A stretch of DNA of 64,000 nt from Tethya wilhelma (lineage: Eukaryota; Porifera; Demospongiae; Tethyida; Tethyidae), in contig CAXIPT010000034.1 of the NCBI GenBank assembly GCA_964030475.1, forward strand, positions 112,405 through 176,404. The letters are read 5' to 3'. The translations under genes were made by a program, and so were the position numbers. Positions 22,060 through 33,186 of this stretch are shown here, one piece after another (the first letter of the stretch is position 1; each line of letters opens with the position of its first letter). The notes below the pieces were generated by a model. The model was not told the origin of the DNA. It saw nothing but the letters and a program-made list of their open reading frames with translations, and searched no databases.

Positions 22060-22620
22060 CATTGGGATAGGTCTAGAACAGTCCACATGTACCAGTGCTA
22101 TACAGTGTAATCCTAACTGACCAACTTGTTCAAGTGTACCGTGGGACATGTTATATAGTGTAATCCCAACTGTCTGTCATGTCTAATGGGATATTGGTAA
22201 CAGAGTCCGCTGCTATAGTGGAGACCCAACTGTCTGTCCTGTAAGTGTACTATAAGACATATTGGGACAGTCCACTTGTACCAACTGTCCCTCCTGTCTA
22301 TGCAAGCGTACCGGGAAAGGTCTGGGACAGTCCACATGTACCAGTGCTATACTGCATCCTGTCCTAGTATACCACGGGACATTGGGACTGGTCTAGGACA
22401 GTCTACATTTGTACCAGTGCTATACAGTGTAATCCCAACTGTACTTCCTGTCCAAGTATACCATGGGACATTGGGACAGGTCTAGGACAGTCCACGTGTA
22501 CCAGTACTATACAGTGTAATCCCAACTGTCCTTCCTGTCCAAGTATACCATGGGACATTGGGACAGGTCCAGCTAGGACAGTCCACGTGTATCAGTACTA
22601 TACAGTGTAATCCTAACTGT
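22060..22620 (+). repeat. 87-bp-type satellite array
   Basis: About six imperfect units, each with GGGACATTGGGACAGGTCT, GGACAGTCCACGTGTACCAG and ACAGTGTAATCCCAACTG. The last two full units are spaced 87 to about 93 bp apart. Short frames across it are repeats of one another and not genes. Other pieces lie at 11330-12130. Confidence 0.85.
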
Positions 22621-22627
22621 CTCACCT

Positions 22628-22652
22628 CTCAAGAGCATTAAGGACCGGGACC
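22628..22652 (+). repeat. solo end of the ATTAAGGAC terminal-repeat family
   Basis: CTCAAGAGC followed by ATTAAGGACCGGGACC matches the 25-bp inverted ends at 49297-49321 and 62513-62537 at 20 of 25 positions. No partner is seen nearby. Confidence 0.5.
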
Positions 22653-22933
22653 AGCAATTTTTGAGTGATAATTTATGCTAAACTAAAGGCTCATATCTCT
22701 AAAGCTACAGTACCCATTTACACCAAACCTTTTTTCTAATGGAGGGTGCCCCCTACTAATAACATGACGTCATACCAGCCCCGCCCACCATATTTACATG
22801 TAGAGATACCTCGAACAGCAAAATTGGGTTGATGGCCGAAGTAAAGTAGTATCTTAATTAGCATATTCATAACTAGCAAATGAATATATGGATTAATAAA
22901 GGTAATAATAGTGCTTCGTAAAATCCATATATT
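22653..22933. other. intergenic between satellite and MITE
   Basis: No gene seen. It probably includes the interior of the element whose end is at 22628. Confidence 0.45.
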
Positions 22934-23211
22934 ACAAGTAAAAAAAAAACATTGGAAAAGTAATGAGACACAGGAATGGCTAAATCGTAAAAAGAATGCA
23001 AACAAGATGAAATCCATGGCTGTTAGAGTGTGTGCAGAATTCTTCCTGTATGGGCTGCATTTATTAATCTCCTTAATGAGTCTCTCATTTTGCCCACAGG
23101 AAGAATTCCTTACACACTCTAATGGCCATGGATTTCATCTTGTTTGCATTCTTTTTACGATTTAGCCATTCCTGTGTCTCATTACATTTCCAATGTTTTT
23201 TTTTTACTTGT
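22934..23211. mobile_element. hairpin MITE, copy 2
   Basis: Full hairpin with termini ACAAGT and ACTTGT. The right flank TTTGTTCTCATTTTTCC is the tail of the composite repeat in reverse; the left flank is unrelated, so this copy is joined to the composite on one side only. Confidence 0.85.
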
Positions 23212-23237
23212 TTGTTCTCATTTTTCCATAATTTTAN

Positions 23238-23335
23238 TCAGTTTTTGCAGAGTTATTCACGTGAATATTTGTATTGCGCTAATGGGCCATCCGTGCCATT
23301 CCTGTGTACCCAGTACTACCGTACTGGGAATAAGC
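23238..23335 (-). repeat. composite repeat, head fragment (reversed)
   Basis: TTTTTGCAGAGTTATTCACG, ATGGGCCATCCGTGCCATTC and the palindrome CCCAGTACTACCGTACTGGG. It is joined to the MITE across the N at 23237, so the joint may be an assembly product. Confidence 0.8.
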
Positions 23336-23783
23336 GTGCGTTATTTGAAATATGGAATTTAATTTCATAATTCAGAAGTGTTTCCAATGCGTAGCATAGA
23401 AGTGCCTGTATCTAGTCGCTAGTATTGCCTTGAGCCTAGCGCTCTTTATAGAAAGTTGTGCAAGAGTCTAAAGATTGCGTTGAGTGAAGTGAAGCAAAGT
23501 TTAAAGCAACTACACGAGAGAGGGTGTCTTTATTCAGCGGAATAACCTACTGGAATGGAACGGTGGAATGGAATGAATGGAATTGATGACCTTTAGCAGA
23601 GAAATAAATTTTGTAATAATTATTATAGCAAAGAATGATTACATTACATGTCATTGATGATTACATTACATTACATACAACAATTATTATCATTGAATTG
23701 TGAGAAAGTTAGCTCAAGCGTCCAGGCATGTTCATCTTGATATACTGGGTATGTGGAGGAAGCAGCTGAACAAGGATTGATGG
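23336..23783. other. intergenic, simple-sequence rich
   Basis: Contains GGAATGGAAT-type and ATTACAT-type short repeats. No gene seen. Confidence 0.5.
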
Positions 23784-25600
23784 TTAGATCTCGAGCTTGG
23801 CTGGATTGAAATTAGGACACTTTGAATGGATACAAGGAATATTGACATGATAATATACATTTCCAAAACGCTTTTGGACAGTAGAATGACCTATAGGCAT
23901 AAACTCTTGCCACTCTTGATGGCGAACACATAGATCATATGGGATCTCTGCTGGCTTTACAAATTTCTGCTTGCAACCTCGGCAGACACTAATATTCCCA
24001 GATATGAAACAAAGAGTAAATGGCTGCGAATCAGTTTCTGTTTGTTGGTTGTAATAAGGGATTAGAGGTGGTGGACTCAAGGAATCTGACGACGATAGAT
24101 AGACTCTGACAAACTTGTTGCGCCACTTGGAAATGTAACACTATTCGATATGTACTCTGTCATTTCACTTTGATAAGTCGATGTACATCCAACTGTGGTA
24201 GTTTCATCAGATGAGGGATACGTGCTTTGAGACTGTGGCTCTAGCAATGCAGAAAACGGTACTCTCTCACAACTTTGGGAGGGTCTTTTCTTTTTGGATG
24301 GAACATTTTCTCCTTTCCGTCCTCTTCCTTTGGGCATGTTGGTAGTCATCAACTTTGTGAGGTTGGGTTTCCGTTTAGCATGTTTGTACCACTCCACAAA
24401 CTCCTCCAGATCATCTTGCCTTTCTGCAGCAGCTACACAATGTGAACAAATTGCCAACGCTCTCCAATTTGCACACTCGTTGTCACAGCAGTACTGGCCT
24501 GTTTTCTTGACTGTGATCATATGAGGTCGTGACCCAGAAGATTTTACCAGAAAAGCTGTACCTACAACTCCAGGTGCGTCCACAATGTTCTTTCTATCTT
24601 GTATGAGCTGTTTGGCTTTATTCCAAATGCCAAACAAAACACGCTTCTCTACAACAACATGGTTAGAAAAATCACTCACATCAACAGATAATTTATATTC
24701 AGACTCAGCAGTATTTGACTCGGAGGGAAATAACCTACAAACAACATAGCTACTTCCCCCATCTCTGCGACGCTTTGAGTGTAATGTAGTATTAAACAAC
24801 ACCTTCAAATGAGCTTTTCGTTCAGTGACACTCATCTTTGTAAACCACTCCTCTTCTGTTTTTCTTAGGTAACTGAATTGATCACTTATTTTGTACTTTC
24901 CCTTATCAATCACTGCTCATTCCAGTTCATGCTCCTGTTCATCGATTACTCCCATTAGTTTATCAACTAAATCAGGAAGATCACTCTTGCTGTATCCAAC
25001 TGCATTTTTCAGCACTGCATTTGTGCTTTCGCTTGGATTTGTTGTGAAAGGAAGTGGGGGGGTTCCCTAATCCAGCTTGGATTCTAAGAGATTTTAACAT
25101 TGCGGACTTGATAGTAGGTACTTTGTATTTCATAAACCAATCTGAAAATGTTTTCATCGTAGAAGCATCATCCCCATACTTTGACCACTTTTGTATAATT
25201 GAAGTCACTCCATGGTCAAATTCTGCATCAGTTTCTGCAACAAGCCCATCATGACAAAATATATTCGTTGTTTTGTAAACTCTTCACAGTGAAGCTCCTT
25301 CAACTTGTCTTTTACATTTCTGCGCATATGTATCGAGTGTAAAAGGTGATTACTATCGGGAAAAGCTTGACTGAATGCTTGAGACAGTGCTTCTTCACCA
25401 TCAGTTCCAAATGTTTGAAGGTGAGCGATATCTGGTTGTAACCCAACTAAGGTAGAAGCAAAGAATAGGTATGTTGAATACGTCTTTTGTAATGGATCAA
25501 TATAGGACCAATCAGGTATAGTCCAACTCCAAAAATGGATGAAAGTTTCCATATAGAATGATCCATTATTGGATGATTGTCTAACCACAACCAATATCAT
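23784..25600 (-). pseudogene. MULE-type transposase with SWIM zinc finger, broken
   Basis: Read 25600 to 23784. A MULE catalytic segment with TFGTDGEEALSQAFSQAF and HSIHMRRNVKDKL is followed by PTIKSAMLKSLRIQAG, then PSESTNAVLKNAVGYSK. The SWIM motif CCDNECANWRALAICSHC lies near 24470, followed by a basic linker MPKGRGRKGENVPSKKKRP. The C-terminal module has ISVCRGCKQKF, EIPYDLCVRHQEW and GNVYYHVNIPC. This order is typical of animal MULE transposases. Lesions: frame change near 25260, a shift in the C7 run at 25061-25067, a TGA near 24917, and a shift near 24080. The N-terminal part is missing or replaced by the minisatellite. It could once have mobilised the 9-bp-duplication MITEs here, but I cannot link them. 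Confidence 0.8.
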
Positions 25601-26085
25601 CCATATTTGGATGATTATTATTCAGTTTTTCCTCTATAGTGACTGATGTACCTATTGTCATCCACATTTGGAAGCATTTGACCTTCCACATTTGGAAGTA
25701 ATAATTAGCATCCAAATCTGGATGATGATGGTGTTCACTTTTTGGATTGATTTACCAGCTGCAATAATCATCCAATGTCGGATGTTTCTGAAGTTCAGTT
25801 TTTGGATGTTTTTTACCAGTTATAGTAATCACTCATAGTTGGATGATTATGATCATCACTTTTTGGATTGATTTTACCAGTTAAAGTAATCACCCATAGT
25901 TGGATGATTATGATCATCACCAGTTAAAGTAATCACCCATAGTTGGATGATTATGATCATCACTTTTTGGATTGCTTTGTCAGATGTTATATACCTGCAC
26001 TTTTTGGGTGTTTTTTACCAGTTATAGTAATCATCCAAAGTTGGATGCTTCGGGTGGATACAATAAAAGTCCATTATCGGATGTC
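25555..26085 (+). repeat. minisatellite built on CATCCA...TGGATG palindromes
   Basis: About nine variants of a short palindromic core (such as CATCCATATTTGGATG) are embedded in a unit of about 75 bp with TGATCATCACTTTTTGGATT and TTACCAGTTAAAGTAATCA. One unit is repeated almost exactly at 25830-25965. It overlaps the broken 5' end of the MULE gene. Confidence 0.8.
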
Positions 26086-26449
26086 TATAATTATTTACAA
26101 TTATTCACACACACACAAAAAATTTGTGAAGTTAACATGTACATGTAGCTATGGGAGGAATTGTGCATTATGTGGAAAAGTATAATTTAATTACAATGAT
26201 AGTTTTTCTAAGTTTATTTTAGCTATCTTGTCTAAATTTGTAATCCCAAGAAAGAGTTTCACATGAAACATAAAGTTATCAGGTTTCATGTAAGCTATTT
26301 GTCCTTTGATTCGTTGCAACCCAGCATTTGCCTGTTCATTCACTTGTGAATTTATATAACAATTCCACGAGTAGTATACTTGTCAAGAGAGTAACCACTA
26401 GAACATCCCACATGACCTCTCCAATGGAACCTGTCTACAAAAAAGCAAG
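26086..26449. other. spacer between minisatellite and EnSpm end
   Basis: No gene seen. A short frame at 26328-26540 crosses the EnSpm terminus and has no family signature. Confidence 0.45.
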
Positions 26450-26472
26450 CACTGGACGAAAAGTTACATTTC
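26450..26472 (+). repeat. EnSpm terminal inverted repeat, inner end
   Basis: Matches the right end in 19 of 23 bases, including the first eight (CACTGGAC). Similarity to the other end does not extend further inward, as is usual for the short CACTA termini. Confidence 0.65.
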
Positions 26473-27070
26473 CTTTACTTTCAAAACTACAGGATTATCA
26501 TATGACACATAGATCAGCATTTCCTTGCTGTTTCCTATAGCTGACGGATCATATTTTAGGTACATTTTCTGCTGTAGAGGGAACACGATTCTTTCCAAGT
26601 CACTGATACATGAACTGTCAAGCGCATTTCCAATATCCAGGGTTACACCAACTGTCTCTTGCTTTTGTCCACAAGGTGATACGGTATGTCGTACATGTAC
26701 TAGGTGTTGTGCAATTGCGCAATGCGAATTGCGTTATAGACACGCGCACGTGCATATTGCATATTGATCATGTGACTCATGCTCAGTTATCTTAAAAGTG
26801 AACTTGGAGTTGCATACCGCCGGAATGCTAACTATAATAGCCTACTGAGTACAAGTTGTTGAAGGCAGCTTGCCTGGGTATTTTGTTGGAGTGTCACTGT
26901 GGCCAGAGTCAGAGTGTATAAGGTATAGTTGCCGGTATACACTAAGTACTATGTATAAGCCGTCAGTATGAGTCATACACATTAACGTGTGTGGTGGGGC
27001 ATGCAAGGCTTTTTAAACAGATATAGCATATATCTAACATGATATAGCTAATTGTGTGTTTCACTTTCAG

Positions 27071-27587
27071 GATAATGGGGAGAGCTAGTCCAGAGAATAA
27101 GCGAAACAAACGACGAAGACAAAAGGTTCGTCGTCGACTTAATATGTCTTCACAATCATCTAGGTCTGCTGATTCACAGCAGCAAACATGTGATGAACAT
27201 GTTGTCAGTCGTGTTCTACCAGATGAAATTGGTGAAGACACTGATACTATGCATATGAAGCTAGAAGATTTTTGTCAAAAATGGGATGATACCAAATATA
27301 CAGATAAATATATGTTACAATGTCGGCAGCAGTTGATAAAGAAAGTTGATGAATATCGATCCAAAGTTGAAGCACTGCAATTAGAGAAAGCTCAGTTGGC
27401 ACTTACTCATCGCAAGGAAATCGAAGAAATTCGTACCTTCTATACAAATATTGCATATGCTACATCCCGAAGTGGGAAAATGGTCAAGAAAGCTATGTCA
27501 ACAAGTGATGCATGCAAAGAAGTCTTAAAAATGATAGGATACGAACAATTACAGAAGCGTTTAGCTATGGAATCTGACTCGGATTAA
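27071..27587 (+). CDS. EnSpm ORF C, 170-aa basic coiled-coil protein of unknown function
   Basis: The start is taken at 27075 (MGRASPENKRNKRRRQKVRR), four bases after a clear splice acceptor TTTCACTTTCAG ending at 27070, so a 5' non-coding exon is likely. Residues 4-25 are very basic (nuclear-localisation-like). Residues 40-75 are acidic and Ser/Gln-rich. Residues 85-135 are charged and helical with heptad-like Leu/Val spacing (KKVDEYRSKVEALQLEKAQL), suggesting a coiled coil. The end is MESDSD before TAA. An AATAAA signal lies at 27705. The frame is undisturbed, and the gene converges on the transposase inside the element. I do not recognise the family; a small accessory DNA-binding or dimerising protein is a guess. 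Confidence 0.65.
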
Positions 27588-27809
27588 TCTTAAGATTCTA
27601 TTGTAAACACGTGCACATAATATTATGTGTACATTATCATTATCCATGCATGTATGTACACTATATGATTGAACTGTGTTTGAAAATTCATTTATAATAA
27701 TTATAATAAAAATTATTATAATAAATTATTGTTCCAAGATGAATACATGTATCATGGATACACATAATATTATTTATACATGGTTATATGTATTAATTTT
27801 AATAACATT

Positions 27810-30800
27810 TCAAAAATCTATACAAGGACAAACAAACAACACTGTCTCACCCGATTCTAGCTTGTCAACAAGAGAAACAGTTCTTGATTTAATAAACTGA
27901 ATGGGTAACAAATCATACATACTAATCTCATAGGTGTCACTTTCCCATACTGTGACCGGCTTTCCATATACATCTTTGTCACGATGCGGCTTGTACCAGA
28001 AAGCATGAAATAACAAAAAGGTGCAACTGTCGTTTCCAATGGTTACAGTATGCTTAGCAAAGTAATTTATTCTTGCTGGTCGTTCATCACATGATGCGTA
28101 AGGAATAGCCATAACCAGTGAAGAAGACGCTGACCTGCTTCCATTAGATCCAAGTATTTTTCCGTTGACAGATACCTGTTGGAATTTGGTGAAGGAACTG
28201 GGGACATTTATTTCAGATTGAGATACACCCATGAGTTCAGAATACATGCGTTTCAGGTCACCAACTTCGCTACCAGTGAATATACCAGTTCGAAAATACT
28301 TAGGAAGGTCATGTACACGAAGATTAATGCACCATGTTGATATGGATGGTGAAGAATGACTTGGTTCAGGTATTGAGCTCAAGCATTCTGACAGTGTCCC
28401 TACAACACGCCTAGGTTTAAATAATGGCTTTAACTCTTGCTGATACTCTTCAGGCATGTGCATTGATAACGGATCAGTATTTTCAATAAATCGCTTCATA
28501 AGTTGGATTTCAATAGAACGGTTATTATTCGGCAGATCTTCCAATAAACCGTTGTAACGTTCAAATGAAAAAAGCCAAAACACATGCGATGGTCCATAAT
28601 CAAAAATGCATTTACACAAGTGAACATGCATATGCATGTTTGGTGTGATCATCTGTTTACCATACAATCGCTCAATTCTTTGACAAAAATGCAATAGTAG
28701 TGCATCTGCAAGTTTTACTTGATCGTGAGTAATTTGCTTAGAACAGAGCAGCCTACATGCCAGTACAAAATGGCGCCAACACTCACGATGTTCACCAACC
28801 AGGATATCACGTAAAACTAATAATGAAAAATAAACAATCCAATTCTTGTATTGATCTGCGGTGAAAGATGCAAACCCAGATCTTATCTTGTTGGGAATTC
28901 TTCCAACGTCAGGTGGACAAACAATTTTGTTTACTTGAAGTTGAATTTCTGCAAACTGTGCTTCAGTGATTTGGCCCTGTCCTATCCAGATGTCTTTCAA
29001 TATATGCTTACCAGACCCCAAAAACAGATTATGCATGGGATCGATGGCAAGCATTCTTGTTGGATTGAAATACGCTAAACGCAATAGCTCTGTGTATCGA
29101 TAACCACTGTCTGACTCGAGTTTGGCAACAGCACTCTTTGTTGTACAAGACTGAATCAGGGTAGCAATTCTTCGGTGCTCATCTTGAGTCCTAGTACTCC
29201 AATTTTCTCGATCAAAACCAGAATAGTCGATACCATCTGGATCAGAAGGAAAAAACTTTGAACAACGAGAGCATCCTTGGTGTGCAGAATATGAAAGAAA
29301 GCCACATAGTTTTCGTCCAGCTGGCAAGTCACATGATGCACACAGTAATGCACACCTCACAAGCTTAGGTGAATCAGCATTATAAATATGTAGTTCTTTA
29401 CCACTCCAGAATTCATTAAGCTCATTTACCAATGGCTCAAGAAATCCATTGATATTGCTAGGCTCAGAAGGGCCTGGTAGTATACCTACCAATAAGATAT
29501 TTTCCGGCTTGTTTCTCAGGTTACGTGGAAGGTTCATAATTGTCATGTATATTGCTCCAACTGAATATTGTGAATGTTTAAATGGGCGAAACCAATCCAA
29601 GTTGATAGTGAGGCCAAAAGAAAGATGTTCCGATAAGAATGGTTTCCCATCATAAAACTGAAATTCACTCCATATTTTGCCATCATACACATCTCTGTAA
29701 ACATCTTGTTCCACATTTCTTGATCTCCACTGTTGGCAATCTGTCACAAAGGATGAACGCAGCAACAAAGACTGTAGGGAATTCTGGATACTCAAATAAC
29801 AGTATGTGAGGTAAGGATAAAGTAGCTTTCTTCCACTACAAAGCTCAACAGTTTTTGGTAAAATTGTATTACAGGGTCCTCGCATTCGTCTTTGTGGATG
29901 GTTAGGAAACGGTGCAAATGAACATTTTTTACTGTATGAATTTCTTTCTTTACATTGTTCCAAACGATAGACATTGTCACACTTTCGACACACAACATAA
30001 CGACAGAATTGCTTCGATCGATTACATAAGTGTCGCATTTTGTATAAGGTTGGAGGGAGACATTTAGCAATAGCCAAACAAGGTGGAGAGATCAGTCCTA
30101 ATATCCCAAAGAGAACAGAAAAAAACTTCAAGACAAGGGTAGCAGCAGCATCAGAGAGAGAATGTTCTCCTCTTAGATAAGCAACAAACACTACTATCCA
30201 CTTCACTATAACATCTATACTGTGATTTGACTCTGTAGAAACACAACTGATTTCTGGAGGCTGTGTATCTTCAATATCATTTACGACATCTTCTTCATCA
30301 GATTCGTTCCATACTTCAACTGAATTATCTATAATATTATAGTCACAAAGTAGAAATATATTAGCCTCGTTCCCAGGCTCCTCCTACGCGAATATTTCCT
30401 TCGAAAATAAGCAAGGAGAGAGCCTGGTATCAAATATCACGTGCGTGACGTATAGGTGGACGCGAGCTCTGTGGTTAAGACCGCAACAAGACATTCACGT
30501 GACCAAGTCCAGGGCTTCAGCATCAGTTTTGCCAGTCTAAGAACACTGAGAGAGCTACGAGTGGATAAAGATGAGATTAAAGAAGACCAAGGACACTTAG
30601 TAGCCTCTAATGATTGTCAATTCAACTGCAGATAAATATTAGCCTCTCGTATCAGCTCTTTTAGTTCAGAGTTCAGTCTCCATTCTTCTGTCAGCCCTCA
30701 AAAAGACACGCAGACAAACTGACGATCGCAAATATTGAGCAGAAGGTATATTTTTTGGTCTTCGCTAGCTGAAGAAGCTTACAACAAGCATACAACAGTT

Positions 30801-31758
30801 TTTTCAAGCGTTTTTGTCCATTCTGTCCTGCTCGCGGTAACTCCCAGGAAAACTTCGACCGCATACTGATGCATATTCAAAATTGACTACGTCACGCACG
30901 TGATATTTGATACCAGGCTCCCACCTTTATTTTCGTAAGAAATATTCGCGAGGGAGGAGCCTGGGAACGAGGCTAGAAATATATAATGCTATACACTTGT
31001 GAAACACAATATTATTACACTCCTGCCATTGCATGAGTCTGTAATAACGTTAGTAGTGCAATAGCTACAAGGTGACTTACCTTCCTCCCATGTAGTAACA
31101 GGTTCATCTTCTTCAACATTCATTTCTGCTATAGTTATATATAAATTTTAGTATAAATCATTTTATAAACTTGACTCGGCAAGGTGTGGTCTGACCATAC
31201 ACGGTGTACTCATGACCAGTATCAAGGGGTCAAGCAACAAAAATTTGCCCCATCAAGGGTCAAGTTCATGTTGTTTGCAATGGTCAAAGGTCCAGCCAGC
31301 ACATTTTAGTTGGGTCAAAAGTTACGATCAAAACCTTCGAAAATGGTGTAAGGCCTAAAAATTGGGACAGATCAAATTTTGATCCTGATCATGGGTGTGC
31401 AAGTATGGTCATGACCACCCCCTGCTCAGTGTAATAATACTATGTCATAACTGCAAGACCCTGCCTTACCTTGCATGGAATGCTCATGCCCAGAATAGCT
31501 GAGACTTGGAGCTGTTTCACTGTCTGCATCTGAGTAGTTGACTTCACCAAATGATGTAGGTGGAGCTTCATCATTTAGACTCTCTGTAGTAGACTCTGAA
31601 TTTGATGATCCAGATGTGTGGAGCCATTCTTGCCGAGAGGAGTCGTAGAACAACCGTTTGTGACTTTTGAATGTTTTGAATGAGACATTCCTATCACAAT
31701 GTGGACAAATTCTTCTGTTAATAGATAGGATACGGCGATTACTGGGTTGAAATTCCAT
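27810..31758 (-). CDS. EnSpm/CACTA transposase (tnp2-type), three exons, apparently intact
   Basis: Exons 31758-31470, 31128-31081 and 30328-27810 join in phase (GTAAG donors, TATAG acceptors) to about 951 residues with no internal stop. Residues 18-39 form a zinc-binding box CPHCDRNVSFKTFKSHKRL; an acidic linker with NESDEEDVVND follows. Exon 3 carries a Cys cluster (RYVVCRKCDNVYRLEQC), then the tnp2 region: LPRNLRNKPENILLVGILPG, HQGCSRCSKFFPSDPDG and the diagnostic MLAIDPMHNLFLGSGKHIL, followed by FERYNGLLEDLPNNN. CACTA transposases bind the terminal and subterminal repeats and carry out cut-and-paste transfer in the nucleus. A MITE sits in intron 2 and should be spliced out. Intactness makes recent activity possible, which is inference. 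Confidence 0.88.
30362..30975. mobile_element. MULE-like MITE with 9-bp target duplication, in transposase intron
   Basis: Termini TAGCCTCG and CGAGGCTA, with further inverted matching (TCCCAGGCTC, GATACCAGGCTC, ATCACGTGCGTGACG) over about 90 bp. It is flanked by a perfect 9-bp repeat GAAATATAT (30353-30361 and 30976-30984). 614 bp, no coding capacity. It lies between transposase exons 2 and 3, with splice sites outside it. A truncated sister is at the same site in the left EnSpm copy, and another truncated copy is at 43128. Confidence 0.9.
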
Positions 31759-31912
31759 AGTGGTGTTCTTCTGAGCTTGAGTTTATACTCTAAATAGAAC
31801 TCACTGTACACACCTTAAATCTGATTGGGCAAAAAATGCACGTGACTAAGCAAAGTTGGCGCTCTTTTGTACAATTTCCTTTTGGCGTTCGATCGTTTGA
31901 GAAGAAAATAAT
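31759..31912. promoter_or_regulatory. bidirectional promoter of transposase and gene B
   Basis: 154 bp separate the two ATG codons, which point away from each other. It contains TATACTC and TTAAATCTGATTGGGC (an inverted CCAAT-like box, ATTGG). Shared control of the two genes is inferred from the spacing and from conservation in the left copy. Confidence 0.6.
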
Positions 31913-32391
31913 ATGGAGAGCGATGTTGAGCACGAAGAAAGGTTTTCCGAAAGTGAACTTAGTAGTTTTTCTGACGAGGATCTTAATCAGTTGCTTAGGG
32001 TTAATCAAAAAACAAAAAAACGCAATGCATCTCTAGCGTTCTCTCCCCTAAAGGATGACCACAAGAAATCTAGAAGTACGGGTACTAGTGTCTCTGATGA
32101 TTCTCGTAAGTCACTGATTATATTATGCATATTTTGAGAATTATACGCATGAGGGCTCGGGTTTATTGATTACATTTGTTGACTATGCCATTCTATTTGT
32201 AGCTCCGTCCATATATCCGATGGGGAATTGTTCAAGAGGAACCCGTCACTCCTATCCCCCCTACTCAGCCACTACTGGCCATTCATCTCATCATTCAACT
32301 CTCAGTCGAAAAACTGCTGGTCGTTCCGCATCTTCTCATCATTCAACATCTGGCCAAGAAACTGCTGGTCGTTCTTCATCTTCTCATCATT

Positions 32392-32749
32392 CAACCCCTA
32401 GTCGAGAAGATACTGGTCGTTCATCTTCTCATCATACAACCCCTAGTCGAGAAGATACTGGTCGTTCTTCTCATCGTACAATCCCTAGTCGAGAAGATAC
32501 TGGTCGTTCATCTTCTCATCATACAACCCCTAGTCGAGAAGATACTGGTCGTTCTTCTCATCGTACAATCCCTAGTCGAGAAGATACTGGTCGTTCATCT
32601 TCTCATCATACAACCCCTAGTCGAGAAGATACTGGTCGTTCTTCTCATCGTACAATCCCTAGTCGAGAAGATACTGGTCGTTCATCTTCTCATCATACAA
32701 CCCCTAGTCGAGAAGATACTGGTCGTTCTTCTCATCGTACAATCCCTAG
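32392..32749 (+). repeat. coding minisatellite with two-unit higher-order period
   Basis: Alternating 45-bp (SSSHHTTPSREDTGR) and 42-bp (SSHRTIPSREDTGR) units give an 87-bp higher-order repeat, about four times almost unchanged. Both lengths are multiples of three, so the frame is kept. The left copy (18750-19200) has the same units in a less regular order. Confidence 0.85.
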
Positions 32750-32755
32750 NGTGTG

Positions 32756-32787
<32 letters not shown>

Positions 32788-32790
<3 letters not shown>

Positions 32791-32977
32791 ATTTGTGCCT
32801 GTTGGACTTAGGATCATGCATTTTCAGTCTGATATGTTATGTTGGGCTTCGGAAATGTGTGAATTCAGTCTGATAGGTGTGTGTGTGTGTGTGTATTTGT
32901 GCTTGTTGGACTTACGATCATGCATTTTCAGTCTGATATGTTATGTTGGGCTAAGGAAATGTGTGAATTCAGTCTGA

Positions 32978-33015
<38 letters not shown>

Positions 33016-33095
33016 TGCTTGTTGGACTTAGGATCATGCATTTTCAGTCTGATATGTTATGTTGGGCTTTGGAAATGTGTGAATTCAGTCTGATA
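32788..33095 (+). repeat. intronic VNTR with TG runs in gene B (right copy)
   Basis: Three units with GTTGGACTTAGGATCATGC and CAGTCTGATATGTTATGTTG separated by TG runs, the complement of 16910-17335. Confidence 0.85.
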
Positions 33096-33154
33096 GGTAT
33101 GATCCCTCTTTTTCTCTCTCCCTGTGTGTGTGCATGTGTATGCGTGTGTGCGTA

Positions 33155-33186
<32 letters not shown>

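Noticed and set aside
22113..22485. Frames on both strands sharing WTVPDLSRY-like segments
   Set aside because: Repeats of the 87-bp-type satellite read in different frames.
25555..26085. CRISPR-like regularly spaced repeats
   Set aside because: Units abut with no unique spacers, and the context is eukaryotic; it is a minisatellite.
27676..27900. 74-residue plus frame over the end of the transposase
   Set aside because: AT-rich and antisense to the transposase 3' end; no independent support.
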